A stretch of 64,000 nt of DNA. It comes from Antilocapra americana. Lineage: Eukaryota > Chordata > Mammalia > Artiodactyla > Antilocapridae. The first letter of the stretch is position 1, and every line of letters starts with the position of its first letter. Under the pieces are notes generated by a model. The model searched no databases. It was given only the letters and a program-made list of their open reading frames with translations, and was not told the DNA's origin. The translations under genes and the position numbers were made by a program. Location of the stretch: NCBI GenBank assembly GCA_007570785.1, contig ML662449.1:12091564-12155563 (forward strand), written 5' to 3'. This document shows, one piece after another, positions 22,800 to 35,066 of this stretch.

Positions 22800-23570
22800 C
22801 AGATGGTGGGGTGAGGTGGGTGTAGGGAGAAGAGGGTTGAAGCCCTGGGGAGCTGGGAGGTGGTGGAGGAGAGGAGGCCCAAGGGGGCCTCCTAGGTACC
22901 TTCGCCAGCTCGCCCACCCTCCACCCCCCACTCTTCCTGGCCTCCAAGAGTAGGCTGGCAGAGCCCCTACCCCAGGGAAGGCCCCCCGTGGGAATCCCCT
23001 GGCTCTCTGGGTGCCGGTTTGCAGCCACTGTTTGCCAGAGGATGAGGGAAGGAACGTGCAGGCTGAACTGGAAAAGCCAGCTGGGCCAGAGGCAGTCCTT
23101 ACTATACCTCACACCTGAGGCTGAAGCTTTGCTTGGCTATGTCCTCTGCACTTGCCCTGCTGGACCCTGGGGATCCCAGGTCTGGGCTGTCACCAGGCTG
23201 AGAACTCCAGAGCAAAAAGTCTAGTAGCTTTTAGCTTTAAGGCTGCACACATATGCTCCTAAGACTGTGTGGAAATGACATTATTTTCGGCTTAAATCTA
23301 TCTTCCTGTAGATTTACTCAGTGAGTTCAAAGATGCTAGTTCTTAATTTATAAGCTTGGAGGCAGCTTCCAGCACATTAACCCTAAGGCCTTCACGTCCT
23401 CCCCAATCCACTCCTGCTCCCCTCTGCAGGAAGGAAAGCTCCCACAAAATGTCCAGATGGTTCAGAGCAGCATATAAGACAGTCTGGTTGCAAGTGGCAG
23501 AAATGCCTCTTAAAGATATATGTACCTATGAAATATATACATCTAGACAGTATTTCATATGCATATTTTT
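22800..23570. other. Unique DNA downstream of the CpG island
   Basis: Polypurine patches (22800-22880) and otherwise unremarkable sequence. No exon supported by both splice signals and a sensible frame. Confidence 0.35.
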
Positions 23571-23571
23571 C

Positions 23572-23864
23572 TTCAGTTCAGTCACTCAGTCTTGTCCAAC
23601 TCTTTGCGACCCCATGGACTGTAACACGCCAGGCTTCCTTGTCCATCACCAATTCCCGGAGCTTGCTCAAACTCATGTCCATCAAGTCAGTGATACTATC
23701 CAACCATTCCATCCTCTGTCATCCCTTTCTCCTGCCTTCAATCTTTGCCAGATCAGCGTCTTTTCCAATGAGTCATTTCTTCACATCAGGTGACCAAAGT
23801 ATGCGGCGTTTCAGCTTCAGCATCAGTCCTTCCAATGAATATTCAGGACTGATTTCCTTTAGGC
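23572..23864 (-). mobile_element. BovB LINE 3'-end fragment, antisense
   Basis: Starts with the inverted tail CTTCAGTTCAGTCACTCAG, passes CAACTCTTTGCGACCCCATG, TCCATCACCAATTCCCGGAG and CTTTCTCCTGCCTTCAATC, and stops at GACTGATTTCCTTTAGG. Only the last ~290 nt of the element are present, covering the extreme end of the reverse transcriptase reading frame. Confidence 0.92.
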
Positions 23865-24027
23865 TACAGAGTCTAAATATTTGGCTTACAGAATCTAAAT
23901 AAAGGTTAAAAACTAATAGGAAGGACAAGGATGTTGTTGGGCCTCCAGAGTGATAGGACTCACTCATGACCACTTCCAAGCTTAATAACTTAAAGTCTCA
24001 GCTCAGCTTGTCTTCAAAAATCTTGCG

Positions 24028-24238
24028 GGCGTGCTAAGTCACTTCAGTCATGTCTGACTCTGCAACCCCGTGGACTCCAGGCTCCTCTGTCCATGGGATT
24101 CTCCAGGCAAGAGTACTGCAGTGGGTTGCCGTGTCCTCCTCCAGCAGATCTTCCCAGACCCAGGGATCAAACCTACGTCTCTTAGGTCTACCTGCATCGG
24201 CAGGTGGGTTCTTTACCACTAGTGTCACCTGGGAAGCA
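24028..24238 (-). mobile_element. Bov-tA SINE, antisense
   Basis: GCGTGCTAAGTCACTTCAG, GACTCTGCAACCCCGTGGAC, AGTACTGCAGTGGGTTGCC, GGGATCAAACCTACGTCTC and CTTTACCACTAGTGTCACC in the expected inverted order. Confidence 0.92.
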
Positions 24239-24244
24239 AGGGAA

Positions 24245-25020
24245 TCCTTAGCAAACCTATTTGAGAAGGGTCTGCTGTAGGCCTAGAGTGTTTCACCAGT
24301 CTCTGGGTCTGGGAGAGGCTCCTTTGGATCTGAGTCTGTGCAGGACTTGGGAAGTCTTATTTCCTGGTAATGGCTCCAGCGTGCAAAGACTCCCACTGCC
24401 CAGGACTGATGAAGCCCCCGTGATTCTCAGGCTGAGAGCCACCAGACAGTTCTGCCAGAAAGCTGGGAACAGTGGCGTGGGGCCCATCTCCCTGAAGGGC
24501 CGGCGACATGGGAATTTGACCTGCCCAGCGGAAGTGGTCACGATTACCCTGTGCAGTGGTGCGGGTTGTGCACCACAGCTCCAGAGATGCTGTTTGTGCT
24601 GTTGACTCTGTGAAGGCGCCCCCTGGAGTTGTGTAGTGCACAGTGCATGTGGTCCTGGAAGCATTCCTGTCATTGAGGACAAGCAGGTAATCTTTAGAAA
24701 GAGATTAGGAACAGAGCTTCCTGAGGTACCTGTGCACACACGGCCTCATAAAGAGATGCCAGGCAATGGTATGATGACTTGATTCCTCTCGGGGGGGGTG
24801 GGTGGGTCATACTGCATCCTCAAGGTGGGGTGCACTGGCCATGGTGGTAAACACAGATGGAAGCCTTCCTTTGAGCTCCGCCTGCCCTGTGGACCACGGG
24901 GGCCTGCCTTGCAGCATGAGGGAACATCCCAAGAGGGTACCAAGTACCAGATTTGTAGTTAGAAGCCCCAGGCCTCTATGACAGAAGAGCCACATGACCT
25001 TTGTCAAGTGTCATTCTATG
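24245..25020. other. Unique DNA with one side of a dispersed ~55-bp repeat
   Basis: At about 24576-24643 a segment (CAGCTCCAGAG, GTGAAGGC, CCCCTGGAGTTGTG) recurs in diverged form at 26491-26545. A G-run lies near 24791. No exon was recognised. Confidence 0.45.
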
Positions 25021-25021
25021 T

Positions 25022-25590
25022 AGTAGTTTCCTAGGACTGAGGAACAAATTACCACAAACCGACGGGCTGAAAACAACAGAAATTTATCCCCTTTCAGTTT
25101 TGGAGCTCAGGAGTCCAAATCAGGGAGTCAGCAAGGTTGGCTCCTTCTAGAGTCTCAGGGAGAAACCGTCCTGTGCCTTTCTCCTGGCCTCTGCTGGCGA
25201 GCCCACGTTCTTTGGCTTGAAGACACATCACTGCAATCTCTGTCTCCGTCCTCCCATCCTCTTCTCCTCTGTCTCTTTTCCCATCCTCTTCCCCCTCTTA
25301 AAAAAAAAAATCAGTTACATTTCATTTTTATTGTGGTAAAATATAAAATGGACCATTTTAACCATTTTTAAGTATACGGTTCAATAGTATTAAGTACTTT
25401 CATACCCATCCCTCTTTTACAAATGTTCTTGTTGTTAGACTTAGAACCTACCCTGATCCAGAATGTTTCGTTCTGAGATTCTTAATTACATCTGCAAAGA
25501 CTATTTTTTCCAGATAAGATCATAGTCACAGATTTGGGGGAGACACCTCTTTTGAGGGGGCTGGCAGTCAATAGTAGAGCCTCCAAGCCT
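25022..25590 (-). mobile_element. MLT1-type MaLR LTR, antisense, with an L1 scrap inside
   Basis: Antisense MLT1 markers: GTAGTTTCCTAGGACTGAGG, ACCACAAACCGACGGGCTG, AACAACAGAAATTTATCCCC, then after a gap TTAATTACATCTGCAAAGAC and GATAAGATCATAGTCACAG. Positions about 25310-25430 (TTATTGTGGTAAAATATAAA, AACCATTTTTAAGTATACGG) are an antisense L1 3' segment that interrupts it. Confidence 0.75.
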
Positions 25591-26339
25591 TGCTTTTCTC
25601 ATCTGTGAAATGGGACTCCTTGTGCTGCCATCTCCACCTCTTTGTAGATTGGTTGTGGGCACTTAGGTGTCATCTGTGCTGGAGGGTTGACAGGGGGAGG
25701 GGAAAGCAGTGGGCCTGTCCTCTCCTGTAGTTGCCCTGTGTGTGGCGTTAATGAGCAAGGTGTTCATGTGATCTGAGCTCTGGCACCATGCAGGCTCCCC
25801 ATGAGGGGGGATGCTGTCCGGCAGAACTGCAAACAGGCACCTGGTCAAGATCCAAGGATGTGGTTGGGGTATGGCAAAGCTGGCCAGGTTGCTTCATTAT
25901 CTCTCTCTACCCACAGAGCGCATTCCTCAGAGGGCCCCTGTGACTCTGATGCTGAGTGGAAAATGAGGGTGAATATTAACCTTGAGACTATCCCCTCCTC
26001 CAGAATCCATCTCTCCCGGCTGGGGCTCTAGAGGGAGGCAGACTGATGGGAGGCTGGGCCAGGACCTGGCTTGTTGGCCCTCAGGATCTGAACCTCAGGA
26101 ACATGCTTCTGAGCTGTGCAGCCTTCTAGATTTCCACTGCCCTGGCCCAGGGTGATCTCTTGCCCCTCTCAATTCCTCTGACTCTTCCTTGGCTCTGGCC
26201 TTCACTGTGGGACGACCTTGGCCCACTTGCCCAACCTCAGTGTCATCACCTGTGGAATAGTGATAGCACAGGCGATCCTTCAGGGGCTGACTGGGAGGCT
26301 CAAAGATAATGGCAGAGCTTGGAGGTGATGCATGGACGG

Positions 26340-26475
26340 GCAGCCAAATCTTCTGGGTGTAAATCTGGTTTGCTGTGCACTTTGGGGCAACTTATTTAAC
26401 CTCTCTGGGCCTAGGTTTTATCATGGTATGTGTAAGATGAGATGAGAATAGTGCCTATTTCATAGGGCTCATGGA
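26340..26475 (+). mobile_element. MIR SINE fragment
   Basis: GTAAATCTGGTTTGCTGTGC, GGGGCAACTTATTTAACCTC, TCTGGGCCTAGGTTTTATC and ATTTCATAGGGCTCATGG follow MIR order. Confidence 0.75.
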
Positions 26476-26784
26476 GAGATCCCAGATATGCAGCTCCAGA
26501 GGTACCATTTGTGAAGGCACCCCCTTGAGTTGTGCAGTGAATAGCTGGGGGTTTCTGGATGAAAAAATTTTCTGAGCCCCCTCCTGCTCTCTGCAGGAAC
26601 CTTTCCTAGGGCACTTAGGTCCTTCCTGGCTGTGGCTTTGGGCCTTCCTGCCATGGCAAGAGCACCTCCAGGGCTATTTCTTTCTCATCCTTACCCCTCT
26701 CTATTGTACCTGTGCCTTGCAGAGCCCAAAATCTTCTGCTGAAAGCTGGATGAAGTTGGCAATATTTCAAGATACTGACCTTTA

Positions 26785-27105
26785 GGAAGGCTATTGCGAT
26801 AGATGAAATGTTTGTATTCCCCTAAATTCATATGTTGAAATCTCAACACCCAGTGTGATGGTATTAGGAGGTGGGGCCTTTGGGAAGTAAATAGATCATG
26901 AGGGTAAAGCCCTAATGAATGGGGTTAGTGCTGTTAGAAGAGACACAGAGAGCTCCCTTCTCTTCTGCCATGTGTGTTGTCTGTGAACCAGCAAGCAGGC
27001 TCTCACCAAAACCTAGCCAAACTGGAGCTTTGATCTCTTTCTTCCAGGTCTCTAGAAATATGAGAAATAATTTCTGTTGTTCGTAAGTCACTCAGTCTAT
27101 TGTAT
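26785..27105 (+). mobile_element. MST/MaLR-type LTR remnant
   Basis: ATGTTTGTATTCCCCTAAAT, CATATGTTGAAATCTCAACA, GTGATGGTATTAGGAGGTGG, GGCCTTTGGGAAGTAAATAG, CTCCCTTCTCTTCTGCCATG and TGAGAAATAATTTCTGTTG are hallmark segments of ERVL-MaLR LTRs. The downstream end is joined to a Bov-tA pair. Confidence 0.75.
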
Positions 27106-27111
27106 ATATCT

Positions 27112-27412
27112 CTCCGATAGCTCAGTTTGTAAAGAATCCACCTGCAATGCAGGTTCGATTCCTGGGTTAGAAAGATCTGCTGGAGAAGGGATAGGCTACC
27201 CACTTCAGTATTCTTGGGCCTCCCTTGTGGCTCAGCTGGTAAAGAATCTGCCTGCAGTGTGGGAGACCTGTGTTCAATCCCTGGGTTGGGAAGATCTCCT
27301 GGAGAAGGGAAAGGTTACCTACTCCAGTACTGGCCTGAAGAATCCCTTGGACTGTATAATCCATGGGGTCTCAAAGAGTCTGACTCTACTGAGCGACTTT
27401 CACTTTCAATCT
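27112..27412 (+). mobile_element. Tandem pair of Bov-tA SINEs
   Basis: The first unit begins TCTCCGATAGCTCAGTTTGT and is cut at CACTTCAGTATTCTTGG (about 27216). A second full head follows at once (GCCTCCCTTGTGGCTCAGC) and continues to the tail CTACTGAGCGACTTTCAC. Two heads with one complete tail mean either a dimer or one copy landing in another with loss of the distal part. Confidence 0.9.
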
Positions 27413-27419
27413 ACTGTAT

Positions 27420-30400
27420 TTTCATTAAAGCAATCTGAAGGGACTAAGACTCTATTAGAAGAAATATAGTGGATAGAGGGATAAAGCTAAATGACACCCG
27501 GAGGAAATAATCAGATAAATCCAGAATGTGGGACATTCTACAACTGGCCTGGTCTCTTAAAAAAAAAATCAATGCAATGAAAATAAAAGGATGGGAGAAT
27601 GCTCTAGGTCAAAAGGAACATATAGTCGAGTGAATGTGTATTCCATGAGCAGATACTGACTTGAACAGATGAGCTACAAAAGATACTTTACGGACCTTTG
27701 GGGGAATTTTAATAGACTGGGTTTCAGATGGTATTCAAAAATTATTTCTAATTTTCTCAGGTGTGATCATGGTATTTGCAATTAGGAGAACATTCCTTTA
27801 TGTTGGACATGCTGTTGGCGTGTGGAGATGACAGGGGACGATGTCCATGATTTATTCTGAAATTCTTCACACAGTAAATGAGTAAATAAAATCTAAGCAT
27901 TCTAAAGTTCAGGATGGCTCAAAGGAGGAGAATGAGATGCCCCAGGGGACAGAGCTCACCGTCCTGGGCTTGGCTGGGCCCCCAGTGCTTGACAAACCCA
28001 GGGGTGTGCACTTTCTATGTGTTTGGAAGGAAACGTGCAGCAGCACCTGGCACATAGTAGGTGCTTAACCAAACTTGAATGAGTGAAAGTTTGTGGGATT
28101 CATCTTCAAGAATGGGTTCTGGCTGAACAACCCCCAACCCTGTTTACATCCCACCTATCCTCCAAGCTCATCACAAGACAGTTAAAAACACTGGCAGGGT
28201 GTCAAGGGTCACCTTTGAGGGAAGTGCTGGGGAGGGTTCTCTGAGGTCTCACCGGATGATTCCAGGCACCGCTGCCCTGGCTTCTTTCTAAGCCTCTTCA
28301 GCATCTCCTGGCAGCCCCCTCGTGGAACAAACAAGATTGAGTGACTTACAAACAACAAACTTCTGCAGCCCCGCCATTCAATTGCTCGTAATCCTTCTGT
28401 CCTGAACAGCTGGCCTGCAGGTCCTTATTCATTTCATGGAATCAGCTGTAGCGTCAGAAGCAGTCCTGTTCCCTGTAAGGCTCCCAAGTCAGGTGAGACA
28501 CACTGTGGGTAGCCACTAAGAACCTGGGAGTCCTAAACAATAATAACAATGATAATGATTAATGAAAACAATAATATGTTACATCACTCAGTATTTACTG
28601 TTTCTGAGTTTGTGCAAATTTGTTTAGTAAAAGTTCTTTCTTTATTTCTCCTAAGAGGACTGTTGTTGTTGTTGTTTTTCACTTTAATGCTGATCCCCAT
28701 TTGGCAAGCTGGTTCCTAGTCTCACAGTTAGGAAGTGGCATACCAGGATTTAAACTCCAGTTGCCTCATTCCTGCTTCTTTCTCAGGAGCAACGTTCAGG
28801 CTGCATTTCAGGGTTCCTTAGCCAGGGGGCTGGTGAATGCTTGAGAACAGCTGAGAAATCCTGAAACCACCAGGGCCCAAGAGCCAGTGGTGTGCTTTGT
28901 TCCCTACCGAGTTCCATGTTGAAATGATTATCCTTAGTAATAGCTCCTGCCCTTCTTTCACAATCTTCAGAAGCACAATACAGGACGATTCAAAGTCGAG
29001 CAGGCTGATGTGTCATCTTTGATGGAAGTGCCTAGGAGGACCCTATCCGAGAGGCCAGGCCACGGAGCTAAGTAGCCTGGTGGCGAACACTCCCCTTCAG
29101 TCAGGAAGATGTTCAGGTTGTCTGGCTTTCTTGTCAGCCCTTCGGGAAAGGGCTTCCTGGTGGGTCCCCACTAGCATCTGACATAGGTTGGACGTCTCTC
29201 ATCTTTGATCCTCTCTCAGGGCCTATAGCTCATCCATCTTCCGGTAGGCAGAGGGTGATATTAGATAAAGACCGGTTGTCACTGGTGGGCTCTGCCCGCA
29301 TTTTCTACCCCAAATGCATCCTTTCAATGGGTATCTGGTGACACAGAGCCAATGAGGTCCTGCCTGCCTCACAGATGTTAGGTTCCAGCCACAAGCCCAA
29401 AAAAAACCTGGGAAAGAAGGATCCAGTTTTCACTGAAAATGAAGCTTTCCAGGGCTGCTGACTAAGGAGTTTTCTTTCCAAACATCTGAGAGAGCAAACA
29501 GATTATAAATTAAGAGGGAGTTACAAGATAGTAACTGAAGGGAAACCAAGCTGCCCAGCTCTCTAGTTGTGGCTGGTGTGGCACTGATGGGACCCAGGCG
29601 GCCAAGAAAGGTGACTAAGCAGGCGGGCAAGTGGGTGGGAGGGGACCAGGGTGCTGGGGACTGCGTTCAGGCTTCTTCCTTGAGCCAGGGTCACTGGTTT
29701 CTTCTGACAGGAGGTGGAACACTGGTCTATGTCTTCCTGTGAGCCAATGAATTAGTGATTCCCACCCAGATCAAAGTTCAGTCTCCAAAGGCAACTCAGC
29801 AAAAATAAAGGGAAACAAATTCTCACCCACTCAAACCGGTCTTCCCATGACCAAAGCATTAAGCCTGGAGTCGGAAGGGCCTTGAGTCATACTTTGCTAC
29901 TCCTTCAGAGTAAAAATACTGGCTTCAGTCAAACGTCTCCATTCAGCTGAAGCTTGGATTTATTAATAGGAGGAGAGCCCCTGGCATAGTTGTCTCTAGC
30001 AGTCATCCTGTGGATTTGGGGTGCTGGGGCCATACGGGGGAGCCTGGCTCAGAACAGAAAATTCAGGAGCCACTCCCTCTGCCATGATCACACCACCTCC
30101 AGCCCTAACTCAGAAGTCCTGCTTTGGACAACAGAAGAGAAAAGGAGGGGTGGATATTGGAAGCAAATAGTTGGCTGGGCAAGTTTCAACATGGGCATGC
30201 CTTTGGTTTTCCTTGTTGTGTCCCCGAGTTCAGTGACTGTCAGTGTGACCCTGTCATTCAGGCATTTCAAGCCCTGTCTGAGGACCCCCAAATCCGAGCA
30301 CACCCAGGCCTTGCTCAGGAGCTTACTGCCCATCACCACCACCGAGGGCCCCTCTGGGGAAAGGTTAGGATTCTGGGTTTGGGAATCTCCTTACAGAGCC

Positions 30401-33120
30401 ATGAGCTTGCCAAACAGGACCCGCCGTGCCGTGTGGGCTATGGAGCCAAGCCCCAGGAACACCTGAGATCTCCCCATGTCCAGCCCTACTTGCTGCTTGT
30501 ACAAGGCAGGAATCGAGGCCAAACCATACCCAAACAAGTAGCTTTCAGCAAAACTGAAATCCCACAGGGTTGATGTTGGTGTTAGTTTCAGAGCTTGGAT
30601 AATCGAGTCAGTGATCAATGAAACAGGGTATCTGGAGAAAAATCAGATGGAATATGAGGCAAGGCTCTCCTATTTGCAGGCCAAGGCACAGGACAGATGC
30701 TGGAAGCATACCTCCATTTCGCCGAGGGGCTAAATACTAACTGGTTCAGGAAGCAAACAAGGTGAATGTCTGCCAGGGACCACGGGCCTGATCTGAGCCA
30801 GACAGGGTCCCGTCCTCGAGGCGCTCACAGCCTGAGGGAGCGAGGAGCAAGGCCACAGGTGACTTGACAGCCCTCATCGCGCCACGAAGCCTCTGGGATC
30901 AGATAGACCTGGCTTCTAGACTCTTCTGCTTCCCGGCTGAGTGGCCTTGGGGAAATTACACAGTGTTCCAAGTCGTGGTTTTACCCCCAGCAAACTGGGG
31001 TGAGTAGTGTTCAGGGACCTCTTAGAGTTCCGGGGAGGATTCTGAGGGCGAGTGTGTGCGAAGCGCGTGCCTGGCCCCCAGTGGCACTGCTAGTAATGCA
31101 GGCTGGTTGGATGGCAATAATGTAAACCTCTTATTATCAGAGAACTCTGCCGAGCACCCAGAGTGGCAGGAGACCAACCAACTGGTGTTGGGGACGGACG
31201 GGCAGGGGAGGGGTATCCAAAAAGTCTTCCAAGGGGCAGCACTGGCCCCAGGGTAAGGAAGAGTGACCCTGGGAGGGGGCGTTTGGGTCCTGGGAGAGCA
31301 GCCCGCCATCCTGGCAGAGCTGCACGCATGGGTGCAGCCCCAGATACTTTGTGATACGCTGAGGATTTAAGACTTTGTCAGGAGGGCAAAGGCGCACAGG
31401 GAAGGCTTTCTGATAGGAGAAGAGCACTCTGCCCTCGGCCAAAGGTTAGATGGGAAGGGAAGTGAGGCGGGATGAGTCAGCGTGGGCTGTCAGAGTGGTC
31501 ATGCAAGAGACTCTGGGGGCCTGATGATGGAGGAGACGGGGGTGTAGGAGGCATCACTGGTAGGAACTCCAGGACTGAGAGGATTAGGCATGAGGCAGGG
31601 AAGCAGGCCCTGAACGAATGTGGGGTTTGGATGGTTAATGGGGACGGGCCACCAAGGCCAGGGGTGAGGGTGTGCAGGCAGGTGAGTGAGGCTTTGTGGC
31701 GCACATACTTTGATGCAGGAGTCTGTGGGATCCTGGGCGGGGGGTGGCGGGTTTCAGAATCCTGGGGCAGGGCTTGGGGAGGGGCAAGGATGAGGAGCTC
31801 AGGCAAGACGGTGTGTTACCTGTTTGGGCTGAGGAGCCATTGGGAAACACTATGTCGGCAACCAGGGAGCCCCTTTCCCGAGGCAGACACAGCACCACTG
31901 ACCTTTGTGATTTTCTGTGACTCTAGTCACTGACCCCCAGGAGAGAGACGACCACATGGGGAGAGGAGCATGAGCATGGTCCAAAGGTGAGTCCAAAGGT
32001 GGAAGCCAATGGAGCCGATGTCGCTATTCACAGTCTTGGTCAGGGTGGGTAAGGGGGCTGTTGTCTAGTCCTTAAATCCTAGTTTTGAAAAACTGAAGGA
32101 AGGAAGCAGTTCTTGAAAGTGGTAAATCTAAAATAAAATATGTGAAGTGATATGAATTCTATCTTCAGAGACAGTCCTGTTGAAAAGATGAGGTAACATG
32201 ATGGACAATGGAGGCATGAGACACGGAGGGCATCCAGTGACTGTGGAGGTCAGGCGGACTTTCTGACTTACTGTCAGGCGGACGACCGTTGTTCTCAGCA
32301 TCAGCCTTTTCTCTGTATCATCAGTGATGGAGTGCTGACCTGGGTGAAGGATGATAATACAAAGTTATTTACTGAGTGCTTCTTATGTGCCAGTGACTCT
32401 ATGGGTTATCTTCATTTAATCTCCCATCCTGAGTAGATATTTTAATTTCTTACTTATTTTATCACCCTTACAATTTGGGAGCACTAGGGCACAGACATCA
32501 AGCTGAATGAGGGGTTGGAGATCATGTGTGGAAATTCTCAGGATGTCCATGAACTGCCAGAAGCAGAGTGAGAGGGATTTGGCAAAGCTTTGCCTGCTCT
32601 TAGGATCCGTGGGCAAGATGGAGAAACATGAGTGTCCCTTTGCTGGGAAGATGTGTCCAAGTCTTCCTGGCGCTCTGCAGGGGGAGTTGTGGGGATTTGT
32701 ACAGCTCAATATCTGGGTTGGTGATTGGATCACACAGGTTATTTGTCATCAGTGGATGACAAAGCTGGGGAAGGAGGGGGAGACTACATGCTAGATAGTA
32801 CAATTAAGATTTGATGAGATGGACAGGCTGAAATAGTCATCCAAAGCTAACAAAGTAATGTTGTAAAAGGAGAAATGAAGAACTGTTTTTGGTTCTTAGA
32901 AACTCAAGGAACACAAGTAGATGATAGAGAAAATCCGGCTTGATGGCAATTATGGGGAAAAGACCGTTTACACAATCTAAAGAGACAACGTCGTTGCCAT
33001 AGACAGTATGGCAACATTACATTACAATAATGTAATTGTAGGCTACATTTGAAAGAAGTGTTTGAAATGAAATAAATATGAGCCCTCGTGCCAGTGATGA
33101 AGCACCATCTGGTCCAGTCT
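27420..33120. other. Long unique intergenic stretch with old MIR scraps
   Basis: No young repeat and no defensible exon. MIR-like pieces are at about 28035-28080 (+, CTGGCACATAGTAGGTGCTT), 30895-31085 (+) and 32350-32450 (-, TGAGTGCTTCTTATGTGCC). Plus-strand frames of about 150 codons at 29990-30573 overlap in two frames, show no domain and are not called genes. Confidence 0.45.
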
Positions 33121-33133
33121 CAGGAGCACATTT

Positions 33134-33442
33134 AAAAAAACATTAATTTTATTTATTTATTTATTACTTCTTTTGGGCTGTGCTGGGTCTTTGTTGCTGT
33201 ACAGGCTTCTTCTCTAGTTGTGGTGAGCGGGTCTACTCTCCAGTTGTGGAGGACAGACTTCTCATTGCGTGGCTTCTCTTGTTGATGAGCCTGGGCTCTA
33301 GGCACGTGGGATTCCGTAGTTGTGGTCCATGGGCTTAGTTGCTCCAAGGCATGTGGAATCTTCCTGACCCAGGGATCAAAACTGTGTCTCCTGCTTCGGA
33401 GCCAGATTCTTTACCACTGAGCCACCAGAGAAGCCCTTGAGG
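33134..33442 (-). mobile_element. CHR/ART2-type SINE, antisense, with target duplication
   Basis: Inverted poly-A (TTTATTTATTTATTTATT), GTGCTGGGTCTTTGTTGC, CTTCTCTAGTTGTGGTGAG, GGGCTTAGTTGCTCCAAGG, GACCCAGGGATCAAAACTG and TTTACCACTGAGCCACC. Direct repeats GCACATTT lie at 33126-33133 and 33443-33450. Confidence 0.9.
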
Positions 33443-33784
33443 GCACATTTTAAGGGGAATTATGGTAAACTGGAATAATATGCAGGAAAGGATGATGTGT
33501 ATAAGGAAAGACCTGGCAGCCATGTTATAATGGGTGACCTGGTAGAAGGAGAGGACAGGGAGCATGATACTGGTCTTCAGTATTTATGGTAAAGGGATTA
33601 GGTTTCTCCCTTGAATCAGCTTTAACCTGGTGCCCCTTCTATCTAATTGTCAGTTCTGGCCTGCAAAGCAGGTGTGTATGGGGGCAACCAACCTGTGAGA
33701 GCCTGAGCTCACATGAGGTCCTACAGTTGTTCAGGCAAAGGCTAAACTGGCTGCCTGTTCATAGGGAAGATGCAAGAGGGTGTA

Positions 33785-33905
33785 AAGGAAAAGACCAAGA
33801 ATTAGGAAACTGGATTCAGGTCTGGCCTCTGGTTATAGACGAGTAACATTGCGAATGCCAATTTCCTTTTCCAGGCTTCAATTTCTTCAGCTCTGGGAAT
33901 GTAAT
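33785..33905 (+). mobile_element. MIR SINE fragment
   Basis: CTGGATTCAGGTCTGGCCTC, GACGAGTAACATTGCG, then TTTCCTTTTCCAGGCTTC, in MIR order but diverged. Confidence 0.55.
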
Positions 33906-34121
33906 CAGCATTGGATCCCAATGTTTGATAGCACTGGAACCCTTTGCTCCAATGAATCTTCTGCAAATCTCCATGCTCCCCATATAAACCCAGTGTGTTA
34001 CTATGGAGACCCCCATTGCTGCAGGGCCCACTGCTTCTGTGAGTGACTTGCAGAGCACTGGGCCAGCTGAACTTTCAGTTCTAAAATTCTGATTCTCTAA
34101 GGTTTTAAAAAATAAGCTTTA

Positions 34122-34545
34122 AAAAATTTTTTTTTTGAAAATTCATGTTTTTTCATTTGGCTGCTCCGGTCTTAGTTGCAGCACTTGGGATCTTCAATCT
34201 TTGTTGTGATATATAGGAGCTTTAGTTACGGCATGCAGGATCTAGGGGGATTCCCTGGTGGCTTGGTGGTAAGAACTCGCTGGCCAATGCAGAAGACACA
34301 GGCTCGATCCATGGTGAGGAAGATCCCCTGGAGTAGGAACTGGCAACCCTCTCCAGTATTCTTGCCTGGAGAATCCCATGGACAGAGGAGCCTGGTGGGC
34401 TACAATGCATGGGGTCGCAAAGAGTCAGAAACGACTTAGTGACTGAGCACACACACAGGATCTAGTTCCCCACCAGGGATCAAACCCAGGCCCCTTGCAT
34501 TGGGAATGTAGAACCTTAGTCACTGGACACAGGGAAGTCCTCCTA
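34122..34545 (-). mobile_element. CHR-type SINE (antisense) split by a Bov-tA
   Basis: The outer copy runs from an inverted T-run through GGCTGCTCCGGTCTTAGTTG and GCATGCAGGATCTAG (to 34245). It resumes after the insertion with GATCTAGTTCCCCACCAGGG, ATCAAACCCAGGCCCCTTGC and CACTGGACACAGGGAAGTCC. Confidence 0.88.
34246..34455 (+). mobile_element. Bov-tA SINE inside a CHR SINE
   Basis: Full sense copy, GGGGATTCCCTGGTGGCTTG to AACGACTTAGTGACTGAGC, flanked by perfect 10-bp direct repeats CAGGATCTAG at 34236-34245 and 34456-34465. The duplicated bases belong to the host SINE. Confidence 0.94.
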
Positions 34546-34559
34546 CTTTAGCTTTTGAT

Positions 34560-35056
34560 TCTGTAGATTCCGACCCCTCATTTTATGTATCAAGTACCTG
34601 CTACTTAGAAAGGGATTTATCCAAGATCTTAACAGCTGATTAGTGGCAGAGCTAAACTTAGAACATACAACTCCTAGCTTAATCCAGTGTCTCTTCTACC
34701 TCCGCAGACCTCTACCTACTTGCACCCGTGATTGTCTCAGCGTTTGTGCTTCTGAAAGGTGCTGGTGAACCTGAGCTACCCCCTATTGATCTTTCCCCTT
34801 TGGTAAAGCAACAGAAAGGTGACGGATCCCATTTGAGGCATTGTTACAGCCTGAGACAATGATCCCAGAATTCATTTCTCTATGTACTACTTTAGCTCCA
34901 TGACATACTGTTTGTAAGGACTGAGAAATGAAAAACAGGAGTGACTCAGACTTTCGGTTGTCCTACATCATCTGTTCTCTCTTTCCTCACTACTAGAATC
35001 CCTTTAATTTGACCACCCAGGATAAAGGTATTTCCCAGTCTCTTTTGAAGTTAGAT
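34560..35056. other. Unique intergenic DNA
   Basis: A diverged antisense MIR is possible at 34580-34680 (TTAACAGCTGATTAGTGGCAG). Nothing else was recognised. Confidence 0.4.
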
Positions 35057-35066
35057 ATGGCACTGC

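Noticed and set aside
29990..30573. Two overlapping plus-strand frames of about 150 codons
   Set aside because: They lie in different frames over the same bases, show no recognisable domain and no codon-like pattern, and the region has no promoter signal.
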